Shown one piece after another: positions 12,247 through 21,954 of a DNA stretch of 64,000 nt; the first letter of the stretch is position 1, and the number at the start of each line of letters is the position of its first letter. This DNA is from Sternotherus odoratus (taxonomy: Eukaryota > Chordata > Testudines > Kinosternidae): assembly GCA_032164245.1 (NCBI GenBank), contig JAVMKO010000001.1, positions 246,397,644 to 246,461,643 of the forward strand, written 5' to 3'. Made by a program: the position numbers and the translations under genes. Under the pieces are notes generated by a model. That model did no database searches. It saw nothing but the letters and a program-made list of their open reading frames with translations, and had not been told where the DNA came from.

Positions 12247-14124
12247 ATAAGAACATAAGAACATAAGAACGGCCATACTGGGTCAGACCAAAGGTCCATC
12301 TAGCCCAGCATCCTGTCTACCGACAGTGGCCAATGCCAGGTGCCCCGGAGTGAGTGAACCTAACAGGTATGATCGAGCGATCTCTCTCCTGCCATCCATC
12401 ACCCCCCTCTGACAGACAGAGGCTAGGGACACCATTCATTACCCATCCCGGCTAATAGCCATTTATGGACTTAGCCTCCATGAATTTATCCAGCTCTCTT
12501 TTAAACCCTGTTATAGTCCTAGCCTTCACAGCCTCCTCAGGTAAGGAGTTCCACAGGTTGACTGTGCGCTGTGTGAAGAAGAACTTCCTTTTATTTATTT
12601 TAAATCTGCTGCACGCCAATTTCATTGAGTGGCCCCTAGTTCTTCTATTTTGGGAACAAGTAAATAACTTTTCCTTATTTACTTCCTCCACACCATTCAT
12701 AATTTTATATACCTCTATCATATCCCCCCTTAGTCTCCTCTTTTCCAAGCTAAAAAGTCCTAGCCTCCTTAATCTCTCTTCATATGGGACCCGTTCCAAA
12801 CCCCTAATCATTTTAGTTGCCCTTCTCTGAACCTTTTCTAGTGCCAGTATATCCTTTTTGAGATGAGGGGACCACATTTGTACGCAGTATTCAAGATGTG
12901 GGCGCACCATGGATTTGTATAAGGGCAATAAGATATTCTCCGTCTTATTCTCTATTCCTTTTTTAATGATTCCTAACATCCTGTTTGCTTTTTTGACTGC
13001 CCCTGCACACTGCGTGGATGCCTTCAGAGAACTATCCACAATGACTCCCAGGTCTTTTTCCTGATTGGTTGTAGCTAAATTAGCCCCCATCATATTGTAT
13101 GTATAGTTGGGGTTATTTTTTCCAATGTGCATTACTTTACATTTATCCACATTAAATTTCATTTGCCATTTTGTTGCCCAATCACTTAGTTTAGTGAGAT
13201 CTTTTTGAAGTTCTTCACAGTCTGCTTTGGTCCTTACTATTTTGAGCAGTTTAGTATCATCTGCAAACTTTGCCACATCACTGTTTACCCCTTCCTCCAA
13301 ATCATTTATAAATAAGTTGAATAGGATCGGTCCCAGGACTGACCCTTGGGGAACACCACTAGTTACCCCTCTCCATTCTGAAAAGGTTCCATTTATTCCT
13401 ACCCTTTGTTCCCTGTCTTTTAACCAGTTTTCAATCCATGAGAAGATCTTCCCTCTTATCCCATGGCAGCTTAATTTACGTAAGAGCCTTTGGTGAGGGA
13501 CCTTGTCAAAGGCTTTCTGGAAATCTAAGTACACTATGTCCACCGGATCCCCCTTGTCCACATGTTTGCTGACCCCTTCAAAGAACTCTAATAGATTAGT
13601 AAGACACGATTTCCCTTTGCAGAAACCATGTTGACTTTTGCCCAACAATTTATGCTCTTCTATGTGTCTGACAATTTTATTCTTTACTATTGTTTCAACT
13701 AATTTTCCCGGTACGGACGTTAGACTGACTGGTCTGTAATTGCCAGGATCACCTCTAGAGCCCTTTTTAAATATTGGCGTTACATTAGCTATCTTCCAGT
13801 CACTGGGCACAGTAGCCGATTTAAAGGATAGGTTACAAACCCTCGTTAATAGTGCCGCAATTTCACATTTGAGTTCTTTCAGAACTCTTGGATGAATGCC
13901 ATCTGGTCCCGGTGACTTGTTACAGTTAAGTTTATCAATGAGTTCCAGAACCTCCTCTACTGATACTTCAATTTGTGACAATACCTCAGATTTGTCACCT
14001 ACAAAAGACAGCTCAGGTTTAGGAATCTCCCTAACGTCCTCAGCCGTGAAGACTGAAGCAAAGAATTCATTTAGTTTCTCTGCAATGACTCTGTCATCTT
14101 TAAGTGCTCCTTTTGTATCTCTGT
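12247..14124 (-). mobile_element. Young CR1 LINE, 5'-truncated, 1.88 kb, possible 6-bp TSD
   Basis: The 3' end at the low coordinate has three ATAAGAAC octamers, the short tandem 3' terminus typical of this CR1 group. The 3' UTR and the RT-coding half of ORF2 follow. The element stops at 14124, where the related copy at 45500-49152 continues as CATCCAGGGGCC. TGTCCC lies at 12241-12246 and again at 14126-14131, a plausible 6-bp TSD. Pairwise identity with the 45.5-kb copy looks about 98 percent, so both inserted recently from the same subfamily. Confidence 0.9.
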
Positions 14125-14215
14125 TTGTCCCCCTCTGCTGGTGGCTAAGGTGATGATTCTGCTGTCGCCTGTAGAGAAAGGGATTTTTTAGCTCAAACAG
14201 TAGACACTTATGCAC
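12452..14215 (-). CDS. CR1 ORF2 fragment: intact reverse transcriptase domain
   Basis: This 587-codon frame encodes the reverse transcriptase of CR1, the enzyme that copies LINE RNA into DNA at a nicked target. Visible RT blocks in order are SPGPDGIHPR (101-110), GNYRPVSLTS (158-167), YLDFQKAFDKVPH (229-241), SGVPQGSVLGP (286-296) and the catalytic FADD (317-320). The C-terminal region follows (HLEYCVQMWSPH, later KRELDKFMEAKSINGY). No stop or frameshift interrupts it. The upstream endonuclease is missing because of 5' truncation. Roughly the first 31 residues are not CR1; they come from flanking DNA read in frame by chance, so the annotated start is probably not biological. The frame lacks a known promoter and is most likely not translated as a functional protein. 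Confidence 0.85.
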   Translation of the reverse strand: MHKCLLFELKNPFLYRRQQNHHLSHQQRGTNRDTKGALKDDRVIAEKLNEFFASVFTAEDVREIPKPELSFVGDKSEVLSQIEVSVEEVLELIDKLNCNKSPGPDGIHPRVLKELKCEIAALLTRVCNLSFKSATVPSDWKIANVTPIFKKGSRGDPGNYRPVSLTSVPGKLVETIVKNKIVRHIEEHKLLGKSQHGFCKGKSCLTNLLEFFEGVSKHVDKGDPVDIVYLDFQKAFDKVPHQRLLRKLSCHGIRGKIFSWIENWLKDREQRVGINGTFSEWRGVTSGVPQGSVLGPILFNLFINDLEEGVNSDVAKFADDTKLLKIVRTKADCEELQKDLTKLSDWATKWQMKFNVDKCKVMHIGKNNPNYTYNMMGANLATTNQEKDLGVIVDSSLKASTQCAGAVKKANRMLGIIKKGIENKTENILLPLYKSMVRPHLEYCVQMWSPHLKKDILALEKVQRRATKMIRGLERVPYEERLRRLGLFSLEKRRLRGDMIEVYKIMNGVEEVNKEKLFTCSQNRRTRGHSMKLACSRFKINKRKFFFTQRTVNLWNSLPEEAVKARTITGFKRELDKFMEAKSINGY

Positions 14216-15375
14216 TAAAATACACAGGGCTCAGATTAAAAAAAATAAAATAAAATAAAGATTCAATCCTCACTGTTGACAGTACACCCAGGGTTATTGG
14301 CATTACATGTGTCAGAACAAAATCAAAGACTTTTGATTTTTTTTTCGCAAAATTGGAATGTTAATAAAAGTATTGACAACTTCAAAACATTTCTTTTAGA
14401 TTATAACTGTTTAAAAACTATTCTGATTTAAAAAAAATAAAAAAAATAAAACAATCATTTGGAACCAAATAAATGGACCTTCATTTAGAGAATGTTGAAA
14501 CAAAATGTTTTTTTCCCTATTTTTTCCCAGCTGAAATAATTCAGCAAAACCAACATGAGTTAAGAAAATAGTTTGATGTCACTAACTCTTTTTTTTTGTA
14601 ACAAAAAAATGTTTAGCTGAAATGTTTTGCCCTGCTCTAATGCAGAACCCTGGATCCACGCTAGCTGCTTTGTGTCACTTGGAGATGTACTGCTGGGAAA
14701 GCAGACAAAGTTGGAACTAGAAGGGATAGACATCAACCACAAGCCCTTTCAAATAGGCTGGCAAAAAATTAAGGCAACCCCCTCTATCTCCTAATGGGAA
14801 ATATTAATATCTGGGGAAAAAAACATTTACTTGTCATGTGCCAGTAAGGATGAGTATTTTTGAACTTCTGTTTAGAAAAGTAATTTTGTAGCCTGAAATT
14901 GACTGTCCACAACGACAGTTTCATCATTTCTGGGAAGGGGGAAAAGTTTTCAGCTTTTAAAATTAAATAAGTGATAATAAAGAGGTGTGTTTTACAGCAT
15001 GCAATAAAAGCTCACTAATCCACAACATGAAAACCATACAAAACTTGGAACTCTTTTCTCTCAACTCAGCAACAAATTAATAGCAGATCTCTGCAGAGGT
15101 TTCATATACCTGAGATTTGATTCTTGATACAAAATATGTTGCAGTATGTTTACCAGTATAGTACTACAGTATAGTACACTGTATTATCATAAATAGTTAA
15201 AATTAAACAAACAGTAGTTTGTGCAAGTTTTGCCCTTCTTAGATCCTGTGCAATAAAGTCAGTAGGACTACACAGTGTAACTAAGGATAGAAGGGTACTC
15301 TGTAGACTGAAATATACTGACTCTATACTTATTTCCTGATTCCTGTCCCATGAAGATGTACTGCAGTGTGGACAC
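14132..15375. other. Unannotated AT-rich DNA
   Basis: Several A- or T-runs of 8-10 bases and GAAACA/TGTTTC words between about 14335 and 14640 hint at an old decayed repeat, but no termini are visible. No coding feature is supported. Confidence 0.45.
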
Positions 15376-16935
15376 TATGGGTATGTCTATACTAAAAAGT
15401 TAAGTTGACTTGATGTAAGTTGACATCCAGCCACTGCAGTAATTAAATCAGTCATGTCCCCACACATCTCTCATTGTGTCGATGGAGTGCATCTTCATTA
15501 GCATCGCTTTCATCGATGTACAGAGCAGTGCATCATGGGTAGCTATCCCACAGTGCAACTAGCCGCAAGGGGTTTGGCGATGGGCTTGCAATACCTCTTG
15601 AGACCAATATTTTTTTGCAGGGGGGAATGGGACATGGCTTTGACCTCCCATGATTCTGTTTCCTTCCTCGCTTCCCTCTGATATCAATGGCAAACAACTG
15701 ATGTTTTTCATGCCTTTTTTCAAAAAGCCTGACTTAGCCACTTGTATAACACAGCCCAAGAAGCATGGGCCTCACTCAACCGTGCATTCTTGTTGCGAAT
15801 GTAACACCTTGCTCCTTACCCTGCAGTATTTCCAGATTTGAGGCAGAAACTGCCACACGGAACATTGCAATGTCATTAAAGCAGTCCTGCTGCAAGCCAT
15901 AGAATGAAACAATTCCCAGTTCCTACTGGCAGTCATTCATCAGCCAAACACAGTGGAACGCTATTTCTGGTCTCAGGAAACAAGCACTCACTGGTTGGAT
16001 CCCATCTTTATGCAGCTGTGGGATGATGAGCAGTGGCACCAGAACTTTCTAATGCAGAAGGACACTTTTCCAGGAGCTTTGTGCAGAGCTTTCCCAGCCC
16101 AGAAGTGCAGCACCACTAAAATGAGACCTGCTCTGATAGAGGAGAAGGAGTGGTGATTGCTCTGTGGAAGCTTGCAATGCCAGACTATTACCAGTCAGCA
16201 GGGAATCAATTCAGAGTTGGTAAATCCACTGGGGGAGCTGTTGTGAGGGTCATTAATCAACTTCTGCTAAAAAGGGTAGTGACTCTAGGGAACGTGCAGG
16301 GCATAGTGGATGATTTTGCCATGATGCAGTTCCCTAACTGCGGTGGGGAAATAGATGGCACACATCTTGGCACCAGACCACTTTGCCAAATAATAGATAA
16401 ACTGAAATTGTGTTTAATGGTGTTTGCAAGTGCTGGTGGGTCACAGGGGATGTTTCACCAACATCAGCCTGGGATAATCAGGAAAGGTGCATGACAAGCA
16501 CATCTTTAGCAACACAGGTTTGCTCAGAAAGCTGCAATAGGGAACTTTCTTTTCAGATTGCAAAATAACTGTGGATGATGTTGAAATGCCAATAGTGATC
16601 CCGGGAGACCAGCCTATCCCTTGCTCCCATGGTTTATGAAGCCGTACATTGGACACCTGGAGAGCAGGAAGGAGAGATTGAACAATAGGCTGAACAACTG
16701 TGGAATGTTGGTGGAATGTGCCTTTGAACATTTAAAGGGTCACTGGTGCAGTTTGCTTATTAGGTTAGACTTTAGTAAAAGCAATATCCCCATTGTTATT
16801 GGTGCATGTTGTGTGTGCCATGCCTGTGAGGTAAAGGGAGAGAAGTTTCCACTGGGGTGTGGTGTGGTGGAGGATAGGCTGGCAGCTAATTTTCAACAGA
16901 CCGGTTTGCTGTGCCAACCATGGTGAATATGTCTC
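15376..16935 (+). pseudogene. PIF/Harbinger transposase relic
   Basis: The 5' part begins near TATGTCTATACT, resembling Harbinger termini common in turtles. Broken plus-strand frames then give Harbinger transposase words. DDEQWHQNFLM (about 16024-16056) lies in the N-terminal region. ALWKLAMPDYYQSAGNQF (16159-16212) corresponds to the usual helix-turn-helix part. FPNCGGEIDGTH (16330-16365) carries the first catalytic Asp. GD followed by a frameshifted PAYPLLPW lies near 16602-16630. VECAFEHLKGHW (about 16711-16746) carries the catalytic Glu. The block between the first Asp and GDPAYP is frameshifted and partly lost. The family's transposase catalyses cut-and-paste movement with 3-bp TWA target duplications. 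This copy has several stops and cannot be active. The right terminus is not resolved because a GC-rich unit follows. Confidence 0.85.
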
Positions 16936-17140
16936 AATGGCATGGGAGACGGGCCTTGTGCTGAAACCCACATTGGGGGCTGTAAGGGTAGGTAACTGGG
17001 GCTCCGCCCCTTCCGCTGGTCCGGCGGGAAAGTCCTACCCCTCCCTACGCTACCGTGTTGCCCCTGAGGGGAATTAGCGGGGGCCGCAGGGTCCCAACTC
17101 CCACCCTCGTGCCGGGCGGGCGCCGCAGTGGGTCCAAGTC

Positions 17141-17272
17141 AGGGGCTCAGACCCTCAGGCAGGGCCGAGCACTGTTCAATAGTTAGGGGCTCAGACCCTC
17201 AGGCAGGGGCGAGCACTGTTCAATAGTTAGGGGCTCAGACCCTCAGGCAGGGCTGAGCACTAGTTCAATGAG
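17141..17272. repeat. 44-bp tandem repeat, three copies
   Basis: AGGGGCTCAGACCCTCAGGC starts at 17141, 17185 and 17229, giving an exact 44-bp period. A fourth degenerate copy follows (GGGCCCTGAGTCAGGGCGAA). Copies differ by one or two bases, so the array is fairly young. Confidence 0.9.
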
Positions 17273-17492
17273 TCTGGGCCCTGAGTCAGGGCGAACAACA
17301 ATGAGTATGATGGGTCAAGGGGGTTCAGGCCCTTGAGCAGGGGCTGAACAATAGTTCAGGAGCCGGTAGACCAGGTATCAGTGTGAGGGGGAGGCTGCCA
17401 CCCACCAGTGGGGTGGCAGGGGGGGGCGCAGGCCCACCCACTTCCACTGCGCCCCAGCCCGGGGCCCTAGCAGTGGACAAGGCTCGCTGCAG

Positions 17493-18083
17493 TCAGTGGG
17501 GATCCTGACCGCAACACACTGACATTGGCTCGGGGCCTCCCCCCGGGCTACTTCCAGACTCCCTCTCCCATGGTACCTGGGCCGTCTCTGGGTCCTCCAA
17601 AGGCCCCAGGTTCATAGGCTCCTCAGGGTCACTATCGGGCGGCAGGTCTGGCAAGTCCTCCTCCGGATAGCAGGCCGGGTCTGTTGGCGGCTCCTCTGGG
17701 TAGTAGGCGGACGGCAGGTCCAGCGGTTCCCCCGGGTAGTGGGCGGACGGCAGCCTCGGCAGTTCCTCCCAGTAGCGGACGGGCGGCTGGCTCGGCGGTT
17801 CCTCTGGGTACCTGGCAGGTGGCAACGCTGGTGGCTGCTTCCAATAGCGGGGAAGTGGCTGGCTCGGCAGCTCTCGGGCCGGAGCCAGCCCCGGAGCAGC
17901 TGGTCTCTCCGGTGTCTGCCCTTCAAGTGAGCTCTGAGGCAGAGCTTTTCTACTTCCCGGTCGGCCCCTGACCTTCCAGGGGCGGGGCTTAACAGGGCCT
18001 GGCTCCGCCCCTTCCGGCTTTTGCCAGGGGTTATCTCCCTCCCGGCCAGCAGGGGGCCCTACCACCCCTTTACAGGGGCACAT
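17493..18083 (-). CDS. Hypothetical proline-rich protein with 12-residue tandem repeats
   Basis: This 196-codon frame occupies most of the GC-rich unit. Residues 1-78 are basic and proline-rich. Residues 79-161 are seven tandem units of 12 residues (one of 11), beginning RYWKQPPALPPA, RYPEEPPSQPPV, RYWEELPRLPSA, HYPGEPLDLPSA, YYPEEPPTDPA, CYPEEDLPDLPP and DSDPEEPMNLGP. The spacing and the aromatic-P-E-E-P pattern hold even though the codons differ, which suggests past coding constraint. No catalytic domain, signal peptide or membrane segment is visible. I do not recognise the protein. It could be a gag-like or accessory frame of an unclassified element, or simply a minisatellite that happens to be open. 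GC content may explain the lack of stops. Confidence 0.4.
   Translation of the reverse strand: MCPCKGVVGPPAGREGDNPWQKPEGAEPGPVKPRPWKVRGRPGSRKALPQSSLEGQTPERPAAPGLAPARELPSQPLPRYWKQPPALPPARYPEEPPSQPPVRYWEELPRLPSAHYPGEPLDLPSAYYPEEPPTDPACYPEEDLPDLPPDSDPEEPMNLGPLEDPETAQVPWERESGSSPGGGPEPMSVCCGQDPH
17601..17849 (-). repeat. 36-bp minisatellite encoding the 12-residue repeat
   Basis: Seven degenerate 36-bp units (one of 33 bp) underlie the repeated residues of the proline-rich frame. Each unit keeps a TAC/TAT-CC core on the minus strand. Nucleotide divergence between units is larger than in the 44-bp array nearby. Confidence 0.7.
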
Positions 18084-18089
18084 GTGGAC

Positions 18090-19178
18090 AATTCCCCACC
18101 TTTAGCAACATAGACCAGGGACCAGCACTAAGCCTCCAAAAATGTGGGCTTTATCCAAGAGAGCTTTGGAAATATTTTATTTCAACATTTTTTAAAGGAA
18201 CTCTTTTGATATTTCATTTTGAAACATTTTCAAAATGAATTATTGATTCACAATGACTATACAAATGTCATTTCAAATGAAACATTCAAAATGTTGTGTT
18301 TGACTGGCTTTGGTGAGAAAAAATGGAGGGAAAAAATTCAGTTTCAAACCAACCTTTTTTCTTCCTTCAGATTTTTCAGTTTGGTCACTGAACCAAAAAT
18401 TCAATTATTTACTCAAGTCTACTATATGCAGTGTTCACTTGCTATTGATAATAGCATAAAGTCTGCTGCCTTCATATCAACCTCCTAACTTGTGTTTCTT
18501 CTCAGATGGAGAAGCATGGAGACTCCAGGAACACAACATATTAAGCTGAAGAAAATCAATATAAATCCTCAAAAGACAAAATTGCTACTACACAAGATAC
18601 ACAGCTGCTTCCAGCTGTTTGGAGACACTGGAATCTTGAGTGTGGATAAAATGGTCAGATTTGGAAAAGATTCTGTATTATGTAATTAGACTGGGCTAAT
18701 ATTTGTTCTTTTGTTAAGATTGCAAACTCTTTGGGGCAGAGAATCTTTCTGCATCTGGGTTTGGAATTACATAGTGTGTTTTAGGCAGTACTAAAATATA
18801 ATAGTATAATATAAATTCAATATAAAAACAATAATTTTAATAAGTAATCCACTGTAGTCAAACAACGGCTTCTTAAAAAAATCTATCAAAAATAGCATTT
18901 TTAAAAGGTGGAGAGAGAAATCGAGCTTTTGGAGCTCACAAATTAAGAACTGGACCTTATCTTCAAGATTTGGCTTTGAAGTAGTGATTAGGACTGGTCT
19001 AAAATTTTCCATTGAAACTTTTTTTGAGCAGAAATTGGTGGTGTGTTTGAAAGTTTTGTAATGAAAAAAATCCACTTTCTACCAAGTACAAATATTTTTT
19101 ATCACTAAATCCATTAACCTGGACTATTTCAATTTAAAAACAACAACTAAATGTTCCACTACAGTGCATCATGGGAAT
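18090..19178. other. AT-rich DNA with possible old repeat remnants
   Basis: GAAACATTTTC/AAAATG words near 18190-18300, and a GACTGGTCTAAAATTTTCC word near 18990, resemble the family of element 36139-36367. They are too decayed to delimit. No gene is supported. Confidence 0.4.
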
Positions 19179-19180
19179 TA

Positions 19181-19414
19181 CCGTATTTTTCGTCCCATAG
19201 GACGCTCCAGCGTATAAGACGCCCCCGCGTTTTCGGACCAAAAAAAAAAAAAAAAAAGCGCCGCTTTTTTCGCGCTGCTCTCCCGTCCCCGCCGCGCGAA
19301 AAAAGCGGCGCTTTTTTTTTTTGGTCCGGACGATATTCGGCGTATAAGATGCCCCCCTAATATTGAAAGTATTTTTGGGGGTTAAAAAGGCATCTTATAC
19401 GCCGAAAAATACGG
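19181..19414. mobile_element. MITE with TA target duplication and nested palindrome
   Basis: The ends CCGTATTTTTCG and CGAAAAATACGG are perfect 12-bp inverted repeats flanked by TA on both sides, consistent with a Tc1/mariner-type target. CGTATAAGACGCCCCC near the left end is mirrored by CGTATAAGATGCC and CATCTTATACG near the right. In the centre a second inverted repeat (about 19234-19274 and 19293-19329) pairs CGGACC-poly(A)-GCGCCGC with its mirror. No coding sequence is present. Confidence 0.8.
19234..19329. repeat. Internal poly(A)/GC palindrome in the MITE
   Basis: The left arm has CGGACC, about 19 A residues, then GCGCCGC and TTTTTTCGCGC. The right arm mirrors it with GCGCGAAAAAAGCGGCGC, a T run and GGTCCG. 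The loop is about 18 bases. The transcript would fold into a long hairpin. Confidence 0.85.
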
Positions 19415-19661
19415 TATATAGTTCAGGTACTTTATGTCCCCATTCTCTTCTGTGGGTTGATCTCCCCAGATAAATTATAACTCCATTATGCATCACCATC
19501 ATAGGATTCTCATGGGACACCAGGGAACCAGTGGTCTATTGTAGGATATATAATCTAACCAGGCACCCTGATCTACAGAGAAAAATGGGAGCATCAGGCA
19601 CCCGAACTGTCGCTCCCATCAGGCACTGGGGAGTTATTTTAAAATAAACTCTTTCTGTTTA

Positions 19662-21665
19662 GAACATAAGAGTGGCCATACTGGGTCAGATTAAAGATCC
19701 ATCTAGCCCAGTATCATCTCTTCCCAGAGTGTCTAATGTCAGGTGCCCCAGAGGGAATTCACAGAACAAGTAATCATCAAGTGATCTATCCCCTGTCGCC
19801 CATTCACAGCTTCTGGCAAACAGAGGCTAGGAACACCAACCTTGCCCATCCTCATTAGTAGCCATTGATAGACTTGAACTTATCTAGCTCTTTTCTGAAC
19901 TGTGTTATACTCTTGGCCTTCACAAATTCCTGTGGCAAGGAATTCCACAATTTGATTGTGTGTTTTGTGAAAGAAATACTTCCTTTTGTTTGTTTTAAAC
20001 CTGCTGCCTATTAATTTCATTTGGTGACCCCTAGTTCTTGTGTTATGAGAAGTGAATAACACTTCCTGATTTACTTTCTCCTCACCAGTCATGATTTTAT
20101 AGACATCTATCACATCCCCCCCTTCATTATCTCTTTTCAAAGCTGAAAAGTCCCAGTCTTATTAATCGCTCCTCATATGGAAGACACTCCATACCCCTAT
20201 TCATTTTTGTTGCCCTTTGCTGAACTTTTTCCAGTTCCAAAACACCTTTTTTGAGATGGGGTGATCATATCTCCTTGTAGAATTCAAGATGTGGGCATAT
20301 CATGGATTTATATAGAGGCAATATGCTATTTTCTGTCTTATTATCTATCCCTTTCTTAATGATTCCCACATTCTGTTCGCTTTTTTGGCTGCCACTGCAC
20401 AGTGAGTGGATATTTTCAGAGAACTATCTAGAATGATTCCAAGATCTCTTTTTTGAGTGGTAACAGCTAAATTAGACTCCATCATTGTATATGTATAGAT
20501 TATGTTTTCCAATGTGCATTACTTTGCATTTATCAGCATTCAATTTCATCTGCCATTTTGTTGCCCAGTCACCCAGTGTTGTGAGATCCTTTTGTAGTTC
20601 TTAACGGTCTTCTTTGGACTTTACTATCCTGAGTAATTTTGTATCATCTGCAATTTTTGTCACCTCATTATTTACCCCTTTTTCCAGATCATTTATGAAT
20701 ATGTTGAACTGGACTGGTCACAGTACAAACCCCTGGGAGACGCCACCATTTATCTCTCTCCATTCTGAAAACTGACCATTTATTCCTACCCTTTGTTTCC
20801 TATCTTTAAGCCAGTTATGATTCCATGAAAGAACCTTCCCTCTTACTCCATGACTGCTTACTTTGCTTAAGAGCCTTTGGTGAGAGACCTTGTAAAAGGC
20901 TTTCTGAAAATCTAAGTACACTATATTCACTGGCTCCCACTTGTCCACATGGTTGGTGGTTGACCCCTTCAAAGAATTCTAGTAGATTGATAATGCATGA
21001 TTTCCCTTTACAAAAACCATGATGACTCTTCCCCCAACAAATTATGCTCATTTATGTACCTGACAATTTAACTCTTTACAATAGTTTCAACCAGTGTGCC
21101 CTATACTGAAGTAATTGCTGATCACCTTTGGAGCCTCTTTTAAAAATAGGCATCACATTAACTATCCTCCAGTCATTTGGTACAGAAGCTAATTTAAATG
21201 ATAGGTTACAAACAGACAGTAGTTCTTCAATTTCACATTTGACTATCTTCAGAATGCTTGGGTGATTACCATCTGGGTCGGTATTACTGTTTACTTTATC
21301 AATTTATTCCAAAACATCCTCTAATGACACCTCAATCTGGAATAGTTCCTCATATTTGTCACCTAAAAAGAATGGCTCAGGTTTGTGAATCTCCCTCACA
21401 TCCTCAGCCATGAAAACAGATACAAAGAGTTCCTTTAGTTTCTCTGCGATGGTCTTATCGTCCTTGAGTGCTCCTTTAGCGCCTTGATCATCCAGTGGCC
21501 CCACTGGTTGTTTAGCAATGTTTTTGATTTTTTCACCAAAGAGTCAACATTTTCCACAGGGGGGGAAAAATTCCTACCAGCAGTATCAACTATCAAATTC
21601 AAAGATGAGCTATCGTTCAAGATAACCCATTTCCCCTTGTTGGGCTTTAGTTTTCCCAATGATCA
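19662..21665 (-). mobile_element. CR1 LINE, older copy, RT half
   Basis: The 3' tail at 19662-19860 (AGTGGCCATACTGGGTCAGA and so on) is followed by broken minus-strand [18 protein letters not shown] near 20110, YLDFQKAFYKVSHQRLL near 20900, GFCKGKSCIINLLEFFEG near 21000 and KGALKDDKTIAEKLKELF near 21440-21480. It aligns throughout with the young copies at 12.2 and 45.5 kb but carries many stops and frameshifts, so it is an older relative. The catalytic FADD region is frameshifted. The 5' limit is estimated. Confidence 0.85.
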
Positions 21666-21744
21666 CTGAAAGGACTCTGAAGTTCAGATTTTAAAATTAT
21701 AGTTCATAGGTGAAATTGTGGAATTGTGGTACTGAAATATATTA

Positions 21745-21943
21745 CAAGTTTCAGAATGGTAGCCATGTTAGTCTGTATCAGCAAAAAACAACGAGGAGTC
21801 CTTGTGACACCTTAGAGACTGACACATTTATTTGGGCATAAGCTTTCATGGGCATCTGATGAAGTGGGTTCTAGCCCACAAAAGCTTATGCCCAAATAAA
21901 TGTGTTAGTCTCTAATGTGCCAGAAGGACTCCTCATTGTTTTT
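21745..21943. mobile_element. PLE inverted unit, second subfamily, 11-bp TSD
   Basis: The left arm starts CAAGTTTCAGAATGGTAGCC, the PLE terminal extension, and runs through GGAGTCCTTGTGACACC. The right arm mirrors it and ends at GGACTCCTCATTGTTTTT. Here the extension is on the left arm only. The turn-round is near 21851, inside the hairpin. GAAATATATTA flanks both sides (21734-21744 and 21944-21954), a perfect 11-bp TSD. The sequence differs clearly from the units at 6539 and 55834, so it is a separate subfamily. Confidence 0.8.
21851..21893 (+). ncRNA. Hammerhead-like motif, degraded
   Basis: The plus strand reads CTGATGA (21856-21862), A, GTGGG, loop TTCTAG, CCCAC, then AAAA in place of GAAA, and GCTTATGC. 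The core G of GAAA is lost, so this copy would not be expected to cleave. Confidence 0.4.
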
Positions 21944-21954
21944 GAAATATATTA

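Larger units (their letters stand above)
16974..18080. repeat. GC-rich 1.1-kb unit with TIR-like ends, unknown class
   Basis: The composition jumps from AT-rich to strongly GC- and CpG-rich at both edges. The left edge TGGGGGCTGTAAGGGTAGG (16974-16992) and the reverse complement of the right edge, TGCCCCTGTAAAGGGGTGG (18062-18080), share CTGTAA and GGG blocks, so they may be terminal inverted repeats. No TSD is found. Inside are a 44-bp tandem repeat and a proline-rich reading frame. I suspect a turtle interspersed repeat; a CpG island with an exon is the alternative. Confidence 0.5.

Noticed and set aside
17612..17971. Additional repeat-like frames on both strands of the GC-rich block
   Set aside because: They are alternative frames of the same 36-bp minisatellite. 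Only the frame at 17493-18083 keeps the 12-residue pattern across the whole block.
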